Below are positions 42,810 to 53,532 of a stretch of DNA of 64,000 nt, in pieces. Position numbers and translations under genes: made by a program. This stretch comes from Coturnix japonica (taxonomy: Eukaryota > Chordata > Aves > Galliformes > Phasianidae). How positions within the stretch are numbered: the stretch's first letter is position 1; each line of letters starts with the position of its first letter. The notes under the pieces were generated by a model, which ran no database searches, was not told the DNA's origin, and was given only the letters and a program-made list of their open reading frames with translations. The stretch is from positions 69,116,186 to 69,180,185 of the forward strand of contig NC_029516.1 in the NCBI RefSeq assembly GCF_001577835.2. The letters are read 5' to 3'.

Positions 42810-44540
42810 CAAAAGAAGGTCATGAAAAGCACTTCCCCAAGAGGAACTTGCTCACCTCTTGCTTCTGAATGGGAAAGACAACAAAGATACATATCTGTGA
42901 CACACTCCCACCACACATTGTAGCTATCACCAGCAGGGTAAAACATGTGCCTCCAGAGGAAAGACTACCAGAAGCCTGTGTCTGGGGAGCCTTGAACTGA
43001 ATCTGCAGTTGCTTTACTGAAATCGGGACATGTGGAGAGGACAAGTGAAGGTGGGGCTTAAGCAGAACTCTGCATACTGTCTTGCCACTGTAAGCTTTTC
43101 CTGCCAGACTGCAACTCAGCTGACTATGGGAGGCACTGAGCAATTCCACTATACTCTGCTTTTACATTTATGTATAATATTCCTCTTTCCCACTATGTAT
43201 AATATTCCCTCTTTATCTGGTATATGTGATCTGTAACCACGTGCATCAGGGCTCTCAGCTCTTCAAAAGCAAGATACACAGTTTCACTTGGGGAAAGCAT
43301 GGTCACTGGGAAAATAAAAAAGCCCCCAACATCCTGCATGCTGTGTACAGCCAGGGGTGTGAACGTGTAAAGTATTTAATGTGACAGAGCACCCTGCTAT
43401 TTATATTTAGTAATGTCCCAATTTCTCCTCTCTGCCCAGCAGGAAATACTGGACAGTACCCTTCATAGACTCCATTGCACTAGACCAAGCTACTAGGTTC
43501 CTACTGGTTTCTTCCAGCAGATGTAGCTTTACCTCCAGCCTGCCTGCTTTGGTGGAAGGGGAGAACGGATTGTAAATCCCCCTGGAGATTGCTGCAAGAT
43601 CACAATGAGATGTATTCGTGATTGATTATGTCGCTAGTAGTTGTATGCTTAACAAAGTGTTGCTGCTGTAATATTCCATATGGCATACGTGTCTAACCCT
43701 TCCACACCATAGTCAGTGTTGTGCTTTGCCATATTAATCCGCCTCATACCCACGTATAGCATTGCGCTGGTTGTGACAATACTTGTGGGCCTGACACAAA
43801 GCAAATGAAACAAGGTGATATGGAGAAATAGCCCCCAAATTTGATAATATTTGAGATGAATATTGCAAGTGTGCATGCTGGTAGAGGATGGAGTAAATAA
43901 AACGTACAGAGTTGGGCTCTGAGACATGCAAACTGACAAATGAGTAAGCTGGATGTTTGGTTCCTGTAGGCCTTCAACTAGGCTATGTCCCTCTTAGCCC
44001 ATTTGAAGAGACAGCACCTAAAGCAGGAAGGGTATACTGTGCCTCAATGAGAGTAAGGACTTCAGTAGGGAGCACATCTGAACTTCATTTGTCTTGGCTC
44101 TTGCTCAGCACCCCAAAAGTAGACATAAGTGCTCCTAACTATGCACGGTGTGCCTGGTTCCTCTGCATTCTGCGAATGTTGAGGTAAGAAAGTCCTTAGA
44201 ACAGATTTCTGTTGCAGACTAGGGAACCTGGCAGGAAGGACAAGGTTATTCTGTAAAATTTACTTCCCTCTTCCCAGATCCCATTTGCAAGAACAGGCAC
44301 TTGTCACAAAGATGTCAGTACCTCCCCTCATCACACACGAAGGCACTCTTAGACCACTGTGGAACGGTATATAGGCCTGCTACTTATTGCAAGTGGAGAA
44401 AAACGGACTGTTGTGAATGTGATGGGGAAAATACCACAATTCTCTTGTTACTGTTTTTGCTTGGTTGACGTTCTGTGTTTCTGTGTGGTTTTTTTCTGGC
44501 CAGAGCAGGAAAATAAAACTTACAGGTGACATTACTGCAT
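42810..44540 (+). other. CASR: CASR 3' UTR and downstream flank with candidate poly(A) signals
   Basis: No coding capacity is seen after the stop. AATAAA hexamers on + lie at 43313-43318, 43896-43901 and 44512-44517, so the 3' UTR is at least about 0.5 kb and could reach 1.7 kb. Which signal is used cannot be told from sequence alone. Confidence 0.55.
43169..43208 (+). repeat. Short 25-bp-period direct duplication in the CASR 3' flank
   Basis: TATGTATAATATTCC occurs at 43169-43183 and again at 43194-43208, each followed by a CTCTTT-like stretch. Two copies only, and likely a replication slip. Confidence 0.7.
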
Positions 44541-45584
44541 AAAAACTTGTTTTGCCACCTCCCCTTGCTGCTGACAAGGAAAAGAAGTCTTGCTTCAGGA
44601 AAGCACAGTGGAAGTCCAGAACCCTAAGAAGAATGCTGTTCAGACAAGTTATTTGTACCCTTTTGTTTATTGCCCTGCTGATTGCAGGCACCAGGCATAG
44701 TTTAGAGTTGGTAACTGAGACCTGCGATTTCCTTTATCTAACTAAATGCGTGAACAGAGATGGCCACTAGATGGCAAAAGGACTAAGAGAAATACTTTGT
44801 GGCTCACTTAAAATTAAGCTCAGTAGCCAGTTTGTCGTAGTGCTAGTGAATCACTCCTACATGTCAGATCCAGTATGCAGCCCCTGAAGTAGGTGGCTTT
44901 TAAAGCATAGAAGTACTTGGTGAATTCAGTAAGGGCAATATAAGATGTAAACTGTGCACAGACATGAGAAATGAAGTCAGCACTGCCTGCCTTGTTTACC
45001 CTGAGCTAAAAGCCCAGGCTGTATGAGCCCCTCTGCTGCAGCCTTATTGCAGTGACACACATGCTAGAGGCAAGGGAAAAGCAGTAAAAAGGGACAAAAA
45101 AGGACCCCTTAATGAAGGTGATCTGCAACCAAATTCCTTTTATCCATGCACAGAGGTTCTCATCCTGCCAAGTTCCAGAGAAGAGAAAAGTTGCTCAGCC
45201 ACATGTCCAAAAACCCATCTCTGTGTCACAGAGGATAATGGTGATGTCTCTGTGTCACAGGGGATAATGCTGATGACAAGCTGGGCAGCATCTCTCTGTA
45301 GAAAGTTCACACCCAAGAACATCCACTAGCATGTCCCATCATGTGAATGGCTGCTACTCCCCAACCCTCATCCCCTACCCTCCTATGGCTCAAAACCCTA
45401 CTGGAAACAACGTGCCCTTGTTGCTATTCACTGGACTATGCAGTAGAGAAGCAGTGGGGACAAGAAGCAGAGTGTATCAGCCCTGCACTGAATTTCCACT
45501 GGCAGATTTGGCTGATGGATGAGGAACAGGGACCATCCCAGTGCTGCAGGAGGATATTCCAGAGCGAGGCCCGGATGCAGCTCC
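44541..45584. other. Intergenic DNA between CASR and the first stefin
   Basis: No gene or interspersed repeat was recognised apart from a two-copy tandem repeat, listed separately. Confidence 0.5.
45218..45275 (+). repeat. 29-bp tandem duplication upstream of the cystatin B-like gene
   Basis: Two adjacent 29-base units beginning TCTCTGTGTCACAG and ending GATG, 27 of 29 identical. About 0.4 kb upstream of the start codon. Confidence 0.85.
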
Positions 45585-45880
45585 CGACCATCCACTGAGG
45601 CGACCCGAGGCCCCGCCCCGCTTCCTCCCGCTGCCCCGCTCGTCTTGGGGCGGCGGCTGGGAGCGGATCGGTGTGTTACGTTGCCACCATGTTGTGTGGA
45701 GGTGCCTCCAAGACCCAGCCCGCCACCAGCGAGACGCAGCAGATCGCGGATGAGGTGAGGGGGTTGGGCCCGAGGAGGGCGGCGGAGGCGAGCGGGGCTA
45801 AGGCGGCTCTACTGGCTGCGCACACCGCTGGTGCCGGCCCCTGTGCGGGGTTGAACCTGCTGCGCTGAGGCCGCGGGACG
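45585..45880 (+). promoter_or_regulatory. CpG-island promoter of the cystatin B-like gene
   Basis: An abrupt rise in G+C and CpG frequency spans the first exon. It includes a GC-box-like CCCCGCCCC near 45611 and no obvious TATA box, as expected for a housekeeping promoter. The boundaries are judged by eye. Confidence 0.7.
45689..45754 (+). CDS. CSTB: Cystatin B-like stefin, exon 1 (residues 1-22)
   Basis: Encodes the flexible N-terminal trunk and first helix, with the conserved QPAT and ETQ-x-IAD. It ends GAG|GTGAGG, phase 0. The TG-rich upstream sequence is open in frame, but the ATG at 45689 is the only good start. Confidence 0.92.
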
Positions 45881-47757
45881 GGCAGCAGGTTTAGGCAGCC
45901 GAACGGGGAGCTTCTACATCCCTCAAAACGTAAATAAATGGACGAGAGAGAAGACAGAGCGTGGGGGAATATAGCGAGCAATTGGGAACCCCTCAGAGCG
46001 CTGCCTGTGGCCTGAGGCGACAGGAGCACTACCTGAGGTGTGAAGGGTCTGCTCTACATTGAGCTTCTTACAGGCTGAGTCTTATAACCAACCTTCTGCT
46101 TTTGGACCGGGAGAAAGAGGCAGGCAAATGCCCGTGCAGTTCCTGCTGCTCTGTGAGGCTTTCAGCTCCCCCTTCTCTCTCCCCCCTGAGTGTGTTTTCA
46201 CTCCCAAAAACGCCTGTGCCAACAAGTTCTTTCACAGTGTGTGCTCTCGTTCCAGCCATGGGCAGTAGCTGTGCTCATCCCTTTGGCTTTATCAGCACAG
46301 AGAAGTGCACTGTTAGTGTCCAGATTTGTTTCTAAAGGCAAAGACACAGCAGTCTGTGAATTAAAGCTGGGCTAGCTGACTTTGATGAGGTTATGTCAGC
46401 AAAGAAACCACCCCAAACCACATGCTGGCAGCACCAGTCTGAGCCTGTGTGCAGTTTGGAGCACAGAGGAAATCCCAGGGCAGGGATTTCCACATGGCTC
46501 TGCTCAGCCTTTGGCTTCTCACTGCAGCTGTGGCAGGCCTCGGTCAGGGGTATCTGCAACCACTTGCTCCAGGAGTAAGCAGCCAGGCTGTGCAAATAGT
46601 CAGAGATCCTCCACTATATGATAATGGTCATCCCTGACACTGGACTGAAGGTGATTCATGTGGGGAGGGGCTGCAGTGCCAGGCAGTGTGGGGCTGTGTC
46701 TAGACACCTCCATGCATAGAAATGGCATGGCTTTACTGTGGTGTAGCAGAGCGGGCTGATAGTGGGTCTTTCAGAGACTGCTTCTATTTGGGCTCTCCTA
46801 ACTGAGTCAGGATGTCCACTGGTCATATGCTGCGGTGAGTCATTGCTGTGACACCCAGCAAGCTGCACCTGCATGTGACTCTGAGCTGACTGTAGTCATG
46901 GAGCCCGGAGTTTTTAGTGGAAACACCAAATGTGCTGAGCTGGAGCAGTGTTCTCCTCCTTGCATTTCAGAATGCAAACTTGTTGGGCGTGCTTTGGTTC
47001 CTATTTCCACAGGGCAGCAGGTGGGATGCAGGCAGTAGCAATGTAATAGGATAGGAAGAATGGAAGTAAATCATGTAACTGAAAAGAGAACATCTCTCTG
47101 CTATTACTGTTGCACTGGAGTAGAGGAGGGCTGGATAATGACTGAATCGCATCACTGTGTTGCCTTGGCTGCCTGCCTGAGTTCCTGGCCCTGCTTTAAT
47201 GTGAAATGAGGAACTGAATGTATGAGGCACACTGTCGTATGAGCCACAAGTCATAAATATCAAATGCCGTGTCAGTCTTAACTAACTTCCTATTTCCCTA
47301 AGGTGAAGCCTCAGCTTGAAGAGAAAGAAGGGAAAACTTTTGATGTCTTCACTGCAGTGGAGTTCAAAACTCAGTTGGTGGCGGGGACAAACTACTTCAT
47401 CAAGGTAGAGGACACTGGGCAACGGGGAAAAAATTAACATTGGAATGGGTTTTTTCTGTTTACTTACCTTCATAGTAATGCTTGTGAGTTAGCTTTAATA
47501 AGAGAAATATTGGAAAAAACCATTTCTCTCCCACCTCTCTGATTCCCCCATCCTCAAAACACGTCAGCCTAAACCCCACTCCTGATGAAGGTTGCTCCAC
47601 ACCCCTCACTGCTTTTCATACCTTTCAGGTCCATGTTGGCAATGATGAGTTCATGCACCTGCGGGTATTCAGAAGCCTTCCTCATGAGAACAAGCCATTG
47701 AGTCTTCATGGATACCAGAGCAGCAAGACCAAGCATGATGAACTGGCCTATTTCTAG
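45689..47757 (+). CDS. CSTB: Stefin (type 1 cystatin), cystatin B-like, three coding exons
   Basis: Cytosolic and nuclear inhibitor of papain-family cysteine proteases such as cathepsins B, H, L and S. Joined exons of 66, 102 and 129 nt encode 98 aa, the exact stefin length, with no signal peptide or disulfides. Inhibitory features: N-terminal Gly4, first hairpin loop QLVAG at residues 46-50 (family consensus QVVAG), and second loop in SLPHENKP. The N-terminal MLCGG, the IAD near residue 20 and the C-terminal KHDEL-x-YF match human cystatin B. By hand count about 70 of 98 residues match human CSTB and about 53 match human CSTA. The start has an ideal context (GCCACC before ATG) inside a CpG island. 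By position, just downstream of CASR in the same orientation, it sits where human has CSTA, so annotators may use either name. Confidence 0.93.
47303..47404 (+). CDS. CSTB: Cystatin B-like stefin, exon 2 (residues 23-56)
   Basis: A 102-nt phase-0 exon beginning VKPQLEEK and carrying the protease-binding loop QLVAG, followed by TNYFIK. Acceptor CCCTAAG, donor GTAGAG. The Leu in place of the first Val of QVVAG is a conservative change. Confidence 0.93.
47629..47757 (+). CDS. CSTB: Cystatin B-like stefin, exon 3 (residues 57-98)
   Basis: The 129-nt terminal coding exon after a CTTTCAG acceptor encodes the last strands, with VHVG, HLRVF and the second hairpin LPHEN, and ends AYF-stop. A further in-line TAA follows directly. 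Confidence 0.93.
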   Translation, partial: VHVGNDEFMHLRVFRSLPHENKPLSLHGYQSSKTKHDELAYF

Positions 47758-48347
47758 TAAACTTATCTCATGCGCTTTCCTAATGATTTCTTATATATAT
47801 TTTCTGTAAGCTGCAAAATGTTGATTTCTGTGCCAACAAAGAAAACTATTTTTTTTTAAGACTTAATGCTGGAAAGAAAGAAAAAACACGTTTTTCTTAT
47901 TCCGTTCCCTTACTGTGCAATATCTAAATGAATTACATAGGCCTCCTTTCACCGTTAGCTAATGCAAAGCTGCACTGATTGTGGTGTAGCTTAATACTGT
48001 GCTCATGGGCTTCCCTGACCTGGAAACTGATAGGGAGTGACAGCAGCACTCACATATTTGCAACAAGGAGCAAGAGGAAAACCTGAGTCTTCTATGTGCC
48101 GTTTTGCAATTGTGGGTATATCTGTAGATTTAAATTGTATCATGTTTTTTTATTGGCAAAGATCTGAAACAAGAGAGAGAGGTGAGCTGCAGTCTTGTAA
48201 GAGACATTCCCTTGGTACTAATGCTTTTCCTCTTGCCAGCAGTAGGATGTCATGTCCAGTAGTTGTTTTTAATTGCTTATTTTCTGAGTACTGAGGAAAA
48301 CTACTGGCAAGGAATTTCAGCTGGACAAGTATTTCTGCATTGACGAC

Positions 48348-48353
48348 AATAAA
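48348..48353 (+). terminator. Poly(A) signal AATAAA for the cystatin B-like gene
   Basis: A canonical hexamer about 590 nt after the stop codon, followed by a TG/T-rich stretch (GGTGTTTCACTGTTTTC), as expected downstream of a cleavage site. Confidence 0.65.
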
Positions 48354-48370
48354 TATTTCTCTCAAATGTA

Positions 48371-49401
48371 GGTGGTATATTTCACTGGTGTTTCACTGTT
48401 TTCTTTACTAGTTTTTCAATACTGGTGGTTATCTTGCTCAGAGCTTTTTCCCATATGCTTTTTTCATGCTCCAGATGTCCTTACGTTTACAGTTGTTTTT
48501 GTGTTTTAATTAGAAGTACTTTATTTTAATCTGGTGAGGGACATGGAAGGAACCAGCCCACTTCTACATTACACTGCTGTATGTTCTTGGTCCTATAGTG
48601 AAGAAACTCCCAGCAGTTCTGAGAAGAAAGGGCATGGTGAACTTACATGTGTATTGCTGTGCTTCTTACATACAATGTAGGGTAGCATTGCTTACACAAA
48701 GCATATTCTGCCTCCTGATTATTAAGGGAGGGCTTAACAGATCTCTCAACTAATTTCTTTGCGTATATGCTTTTAGTTATATCTGCCAAAAGAGTCCCCA
48801 CCCTTAGTGTTAATGGGGTTGTGGTGGTTTGGGGTTGCCCTTTATCTTTGTCCCCACCTTAACTGAAGACTTGTCATTGCAGGTGGCTGATGCTACAAGA
48901 AAGGGTGAGCTCCGTACATCCCCAGTCATCACAGTCATTCCCTACTCCAGGGCCTGAACACTGGGATAGAGCTGTTTCTGCTGCAGCTCCTCCCACTACT
49001 TTGAGTAATTCCACCCTTTCTTGAACCCCACCCCAAACAGCCAAGCTGCTTTTAGAGAGGTTCACGCAGTTTGACTTCTCAGCTCCTCCCCTGGAAATAC
49101 ATTTATCTCTCACAGCTTCTGAAGAGCAGCCAATAGCTTGTAACTGATGCACTTAAAGCAAACCCAAGAAGTATGTGGCCTGTTACACTCAAAAGTATTC
49201 TTGGAACCACCCAAGATTTGTATTCAGAGCTTGCCTTGACAGTACTTGGAAAGAAGAGCTGAAAGGGGTGTAGTGTACTCAGAGCTACAGTACTGCAGGT
49301 GGCAGAAGCAGGTGTGACTAGTACTTCAGAGCCCACACAAGCTTTAGCCAGGCAGCAGATCTAGACATGACACGCGGTAGACGAACAGCTTTCAAGCATA
49401 T
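48371..49401. other. Spacer between the two convergent stefin genes
   Basis: About 1 kb between the two poly(A) signals, with no repeat or third stefin exon recognised. Confidence 0.5.
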
Positions 49402-49407
49402 TTTAAT
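49402..49407 (-). terminator. Candidate poly(A) signal ATTAAA for the cystatin A-like gene
   Basis: Reads ATTAAA on the - strand about 75 nt after the stop codon. It would give a very short 3' UTR and leave about 1 kb between the two convergent stefin transcripts. Confidence 0.45.
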
Positions 49408-49481
49408 CTCATGCATTTACTGACAGAAGTAGAATCCACACGTGGCTTGCAGAAGTGAGGAACCATCATTCCTCAGCACCC

Positions 49482-49610
49482 TCAGAAGTAATCCAGAGGA
49501 TCATCTCTGGTTTTGCCAGTCTGATAACCAGTAAGTCTGGGACCTTGGTTCTCATGAGGAAGGGCTTCAAATATTCTTAAGTGGACGTAATCATTTTCAC
49601 CATTCTGGAC
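49482..49610 (-). CDS. CSTA: Cystatin A-like stefin, exon 3 (residues 57-98)
   Basis: A 129-nt terminal coding exon after a TTTCCAG acceptor, with YVHLRIF, LPHEN and LTGYQTGK, ending DYF-stop (TGA). The LTGYQ segment is cystatin A-like, while the final YF resembles cystatin B. Confidence 0.92.
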   Translation of the reverse strand, partial: VQNGENDYVHLRIFEALPHENQGPRLTGYQTGKTRDDPLDYF

Positions 49611-52332
49611 CTGGAAACAAGAATATGTGTACAACTGAAAGATGACAGTATATACTCAGAAGAATATGTTCTGTCAGGAGCTTGATTTTAGGCATATTTC
49701 CAATTCCATTCAACAACTCTTAACCAAGTCTGGGCTGTAAATTGCAACAGAAACTATGTTTCTACGTAATAGAGACTAATAAACCATTATAAAAACCTTG
49801 AGGTTCATGTTAATGGAAAATGAGGACTGCCCAGTTGTGGAAGCACCCAAAGGAATAGCAGGAGCTACGTTTTGCTGGCATCCTATTTATTTAACTCATC
49901 GAGATTCCACTTGGTCCATCAGCTTGAAACTTCCCATCCAGAAAGTCCTTACAAAGATTTCCTACAGAGTTAAGCATTATTTCCTCTGTGCAGAGCCAAG
50001 TACAACAGGTGCTTAACTCTTACAGAGGGCCACAATTTGGAAGGAAAGTTTCATGCCTTTGGCTCTAAAAGGACTTTCCATGCTTTCTAGTGACCACAGC
50101 ATGGCACTACGTCTTGGTCTGGATTACATCTCAGCTGTAAGTCCGTTGGTTAAATATTAGTGATGTGGCAAATTCCAAAGTGTTGCAAAGAATGGCTCTT
50201 GTGACAGAGCTCATACCAGTCAATGCTAAGAGCAGCTTGGTCATGAGGCTTTGCATGGACCGAGGCAAGTACTTCACAAGTGATTGCCTAAGTCAGCAAT
50301 AAGACGGCGCTAAGGGAAGAAATGCAACCACACACGACTTCTGGCTTGACCACAGCCTTCCTGTGAATTGTTACTCTTCATCAGCACTTTGCCCAAAAAG
50401 GGAAGGCTCATCTCACAGGAGCAGGACAAGGATAATCATCACTCATTTAAGCAAGGCTCAGATTGGCCGTATAATACAATTTCCCAGTGCACACAGAATG
50501 TAGAATTAACTGTAAAGCTTGGCAGTGTCTGTCCTTCCACAGGTCAAATAAGATGAGAGCAAATCTTTTGCCCCCCAAGCCCCAGCTGCCAATTCTCTTC
50601 GTGTCAAGGCTACACAGGCTGATATAGCCACTGCAATACTTCTCCATCAGATCCTCGGACTGACCTGGAATCAATTGAAGTAATCACTACCAGGGAATGG
50701 AAAGGCAATAGGAAAGTCACTGCTGGAACTTTATAAACAGCAGGAGATACTCCTAATTCCATTAGTCACATAAGAGGGTTTTCTACATTTGCACAGGGGC
50801 AAGAAATGGAAGCAAGTCACCTACACTGTTTAATTACATAGTCCCTCTTATCATATGTACAAACCTTAACAAAGTAATTGACTCCAGCAACCACCTGAGA
50901 CCGGTATAATATGGCTGTAAAGATGCCATAGGTCTTGTTCTCCCTGCTTTCTAATTGTGGCTTCACCTGTAAAAAGAAAAGGAAATATGGTTGGTAGGTT
51001 CATATTTAAGCTTTTCCTTCCCAACAACCACTCCAATTTTCAGTCTTTATTTCAGTAGTGAAATAAACTCAGAACCACCAAAATAACTCAATTTACATCC
51101 AAATCTTCAGCTATTTCTCCTGCTTTAAGCATTACCTCCAGCATTCTTTAAAATCTAATTTATAATTAGTCTCCCTAATAGGGGCAGAAGTTATAGCTGT
51201 GGTGGTTTTGGTACCCTTGGTTCTGTAGGAAGAAACATCAGCATTGCTCCTCTCCAGACTTACGATGTCTCACGAACTCTGACCACTATTTCCTCATTTG
51301 TCGCTTACAAATAGAGCCTTCCTTAAAACCATGCAGGCAGGCAGCTTCTTAATCCTCACATGGAAAAACAAGTTATGTTTCTAAGCCCTTATCTACCAGC
51401 TGCTTTAACCCCAAACATTGCTCAGTTTTAGGCAACAGCCATAAAACAAGGAGACTGAACAAACAGCATCCCCTGGCTTGCTAAGGATGAGGCTATAGAG
51501 AAGGCAAAGGTGCAAGTGCATAACCACATGATCCCAAGAGCTAACAGGTTCTGAACATATCACAGTTTGCAGACACTTCTCCTAACTGCATTCACATCAC
51601 ACCAATTGCTCCCACTCTTAGCAGAGCATAAAATCATACAGAATGACACTATTAAAGGGTGATGTTAATCCAGCTGGAAGCACAGGAGGGCTGCCCCAAC
51701 ACAACTCATGCCTTCTCTTTCCCATTCTCAGCACAAGGCAGAACGTTCCACTTTGGGCATCTGTCAAAGAGGGAAGAACTCATCCCTCAGAACTGTGAGG
51801 GTGAAGGCGGCTGCTGGAATCACCTGGTAGGAGTCATGAAAGGAGCTCTGTGGTGCCCTATAGTCCCGCTCCTGATCCTTGGGATGCACCTTATAGCTTT
51901 TTAAGAGTTGCTGCACCACTGGGCATAACAGGTTCTGCAGGTTGTCAATGATGTGAGGAATTTTCTCCCTTCAAATACATGGACCTCAGTGCTGGCATAG
52001 TAGATTGGTCTTCCAACTATATAACTACAGGCAGCCACCACTATGCCTACCTACAGGCAAAGACAGAAAAGTGATTTGGCTTCGTCTTATTGGCACAGCA
52101 CCTATCCAGAATGCTAAGCAAATATGCACCATTGATCACAGGGATCCCCATTTTCACCTTCTTCAGTTTGAACACTCGATATCACCATTTGGTCTTCCTA
52201 CCTTCACAATAGATTCAAGAGTCAGTCCTTTACACAGAATTCATCTATAGACAGGCTGCAACTCACCTGGTCAACAAGATGCTGGATCTCTGGAGTGGCA
52301 GGTTTAGGGTCAGACAAGCCCCCAGTCATCAT
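49482..52332 (-). CDS. CSTA: Second stefin (type 1 cystatin), cystatin A-like, three coding exons
   Basis: Cytosolic cysteine-protease inhibitor. Exons of 66, 102 and 129 nt read on the - strand join in phase 0 to give 98 aa. The N-terminus contains [14 protein letters not shown] and VKPQLE, closely like human cystatin A. The inhibitory loop QVVAG is intact at residues 46-50, and the second loop lies in ALPHENQG. By hand count it matches human CSTA at about 55 of 98 residues and human CSTB at about 53. Its neighbour stefin matches it at about 51, so the pair is an old duplication. The A-type call rests on the N-terminal half and the location near MIX23. Two ATGs stand in tandem at the start; the first has the context GCCACC. 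The gene lies tail to tail with the other stefin. It is not visible as one frame because each exon is short. Confidence 0.92.
50865..50966 (-). CDS. CSTA: Cystatin A-like stefin, exon 2 (residues 23-56)
   Basis: A 102-nt phase-0 exon starting VKPQLE and containing NKTYG, then the canonical loop QVVAG and VNYFVK. The acceptor is TTTTTACAG, the donor GTTTGT. The donor's third base is T, a weaker but acceptable site. Confidence 0.91.
52267..52332 (-). CDS. CSTA: Cystatin A-like stefin, exon 1 (residues 1-22)
   Basis: Starts with tandem ATG codons and encodes the N-terminal trunk with Gly4-Gly5 and [12 protein letters not shown]. The donor is GTGAGT after a CAG codon. Unlike its neighbour it has no CpG island upstream, which hints at more restricted expression. 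Confidence 0.92.
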
Positions 52333-53427
52333 GGTGGCAGGAAACTTCTTGGAGATAATGCAGTGGTTCTGAGGAGGGAGGGATGTCCAGAGAAGTCTGA
52401 GAGGAATCACCAGGCAACTCCTATAAATACATAACACATGTCAGAGAGTCACATGACGTTTAACATATGGAACTTACCATTACTGAACTAGAGGGGGAGA
52501 GAAATGGGGAAAACAGAGGCAAAGGCCATGTAAAGCAGCAATTATAGTCACACTGAATGTACAGAACACTTTGAGCTCTTATGTGCATAATATTTCCACA
52601 TCAATAAAAAAGAGTAAATGAGTCTCCAACCCCCATACCTGAAGACAGTTGGTTTGGGCTGAAACCAGAAGCTCTTGCCTCTCCACCCACATGCAGGTGA
52701 CTATCTCATACACTCAGGAAACCGATCAAAGTCACACCTAGTATTTCCCAACACCATCCAAGATCAGCAGAAAGCAGCCAGAAACTTCCTTAGCACAAGT
52801 CCCATTGAAATTATGTCATGATAGGATGGAGTTCACTCAGTGAGCCTGCTGATGACAGGAAGCGGAGCAGTACAGTTGTAGTAATGGAAGGAAGGGATGC
52901 TGTCTGAGACTGGTAAGGAATGTCTCAAATCAACATGAGGCAATCAACATCACTTTGTGGACAATTTTACATTTGAAAGCATTTCTTTGGACTTGTTTGC
53001 CTTTGAACAGAAAGGCCCAGGAGCGTTTATTGGCTGAAGATTTGGCCTGAGAGCAAATGAAAGCAGCTGATACAGGAGATTTGGAGATGATACCACTGTA
53101 TCCTGCGAAGGCAAGATAGAAGCTGCCTTTTCTAACTGCTGCCTTCCTCTAACCTGGTGACTTTAATTTGCAAGGCCTAGAAGATAGTAGCAGGGGAGTT
53201 CCTGCTGAGATCCTGAAGCCTGAGTAGAGCATTAGTTGAATTAGAAAGATCTCAATAACTTGATGTGCGTTATTCCTCTGAGTGTCAGATGACTTGCAGA
53301 CACCTGCTGACTAGGGGAGGTGCAACTCAGGAGATAGAAAAAGATTCACCTCCCTCAAAACTTACTGTGTAGGATAAGACAGATGACAGCCAGGGGGATA
53401 AGACAGGCTCAAAGAGTGGGCACAAGA
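52333..53427. other. DNA upstream of the cystatin A-like stefin
   Basis: No CpG island or clear core promoter was seen. A TATA-like ATAAATA lies about 90 bases upstream of the ATG on the + strand view, but its role is unknown. Confidence 0.35.
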
Positions 53428-53532
53428 ACACCTAACGATGTCTAGCAAGGCCAAATGTGAGTTACTGCACTTGAGTCAAAGCAAACTCAGACATATACAG
53501 ACTGGGAGAGCTATTCTGTGATTCTATGATCT
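53428..53532 (+). mobile_element. CR1 LINE fragment with internal deletion
   Basis: TCTAGCAAGGCCAAATGTGA and GTTACTGCACTTG match the CR1 stretch for FNKAKC and the next few residues. The sequence then jumps to a tail ATTCTGTGATTCTATGATCTC, so most of the normal 3' end is missing. Confidence 0.65.

Noticed and set aside
45519-45868. Alternative frames through the CpG island at the first stefin exon
   Set aside because: Only the frame starting at 45689 continues correctly into the next two exons.
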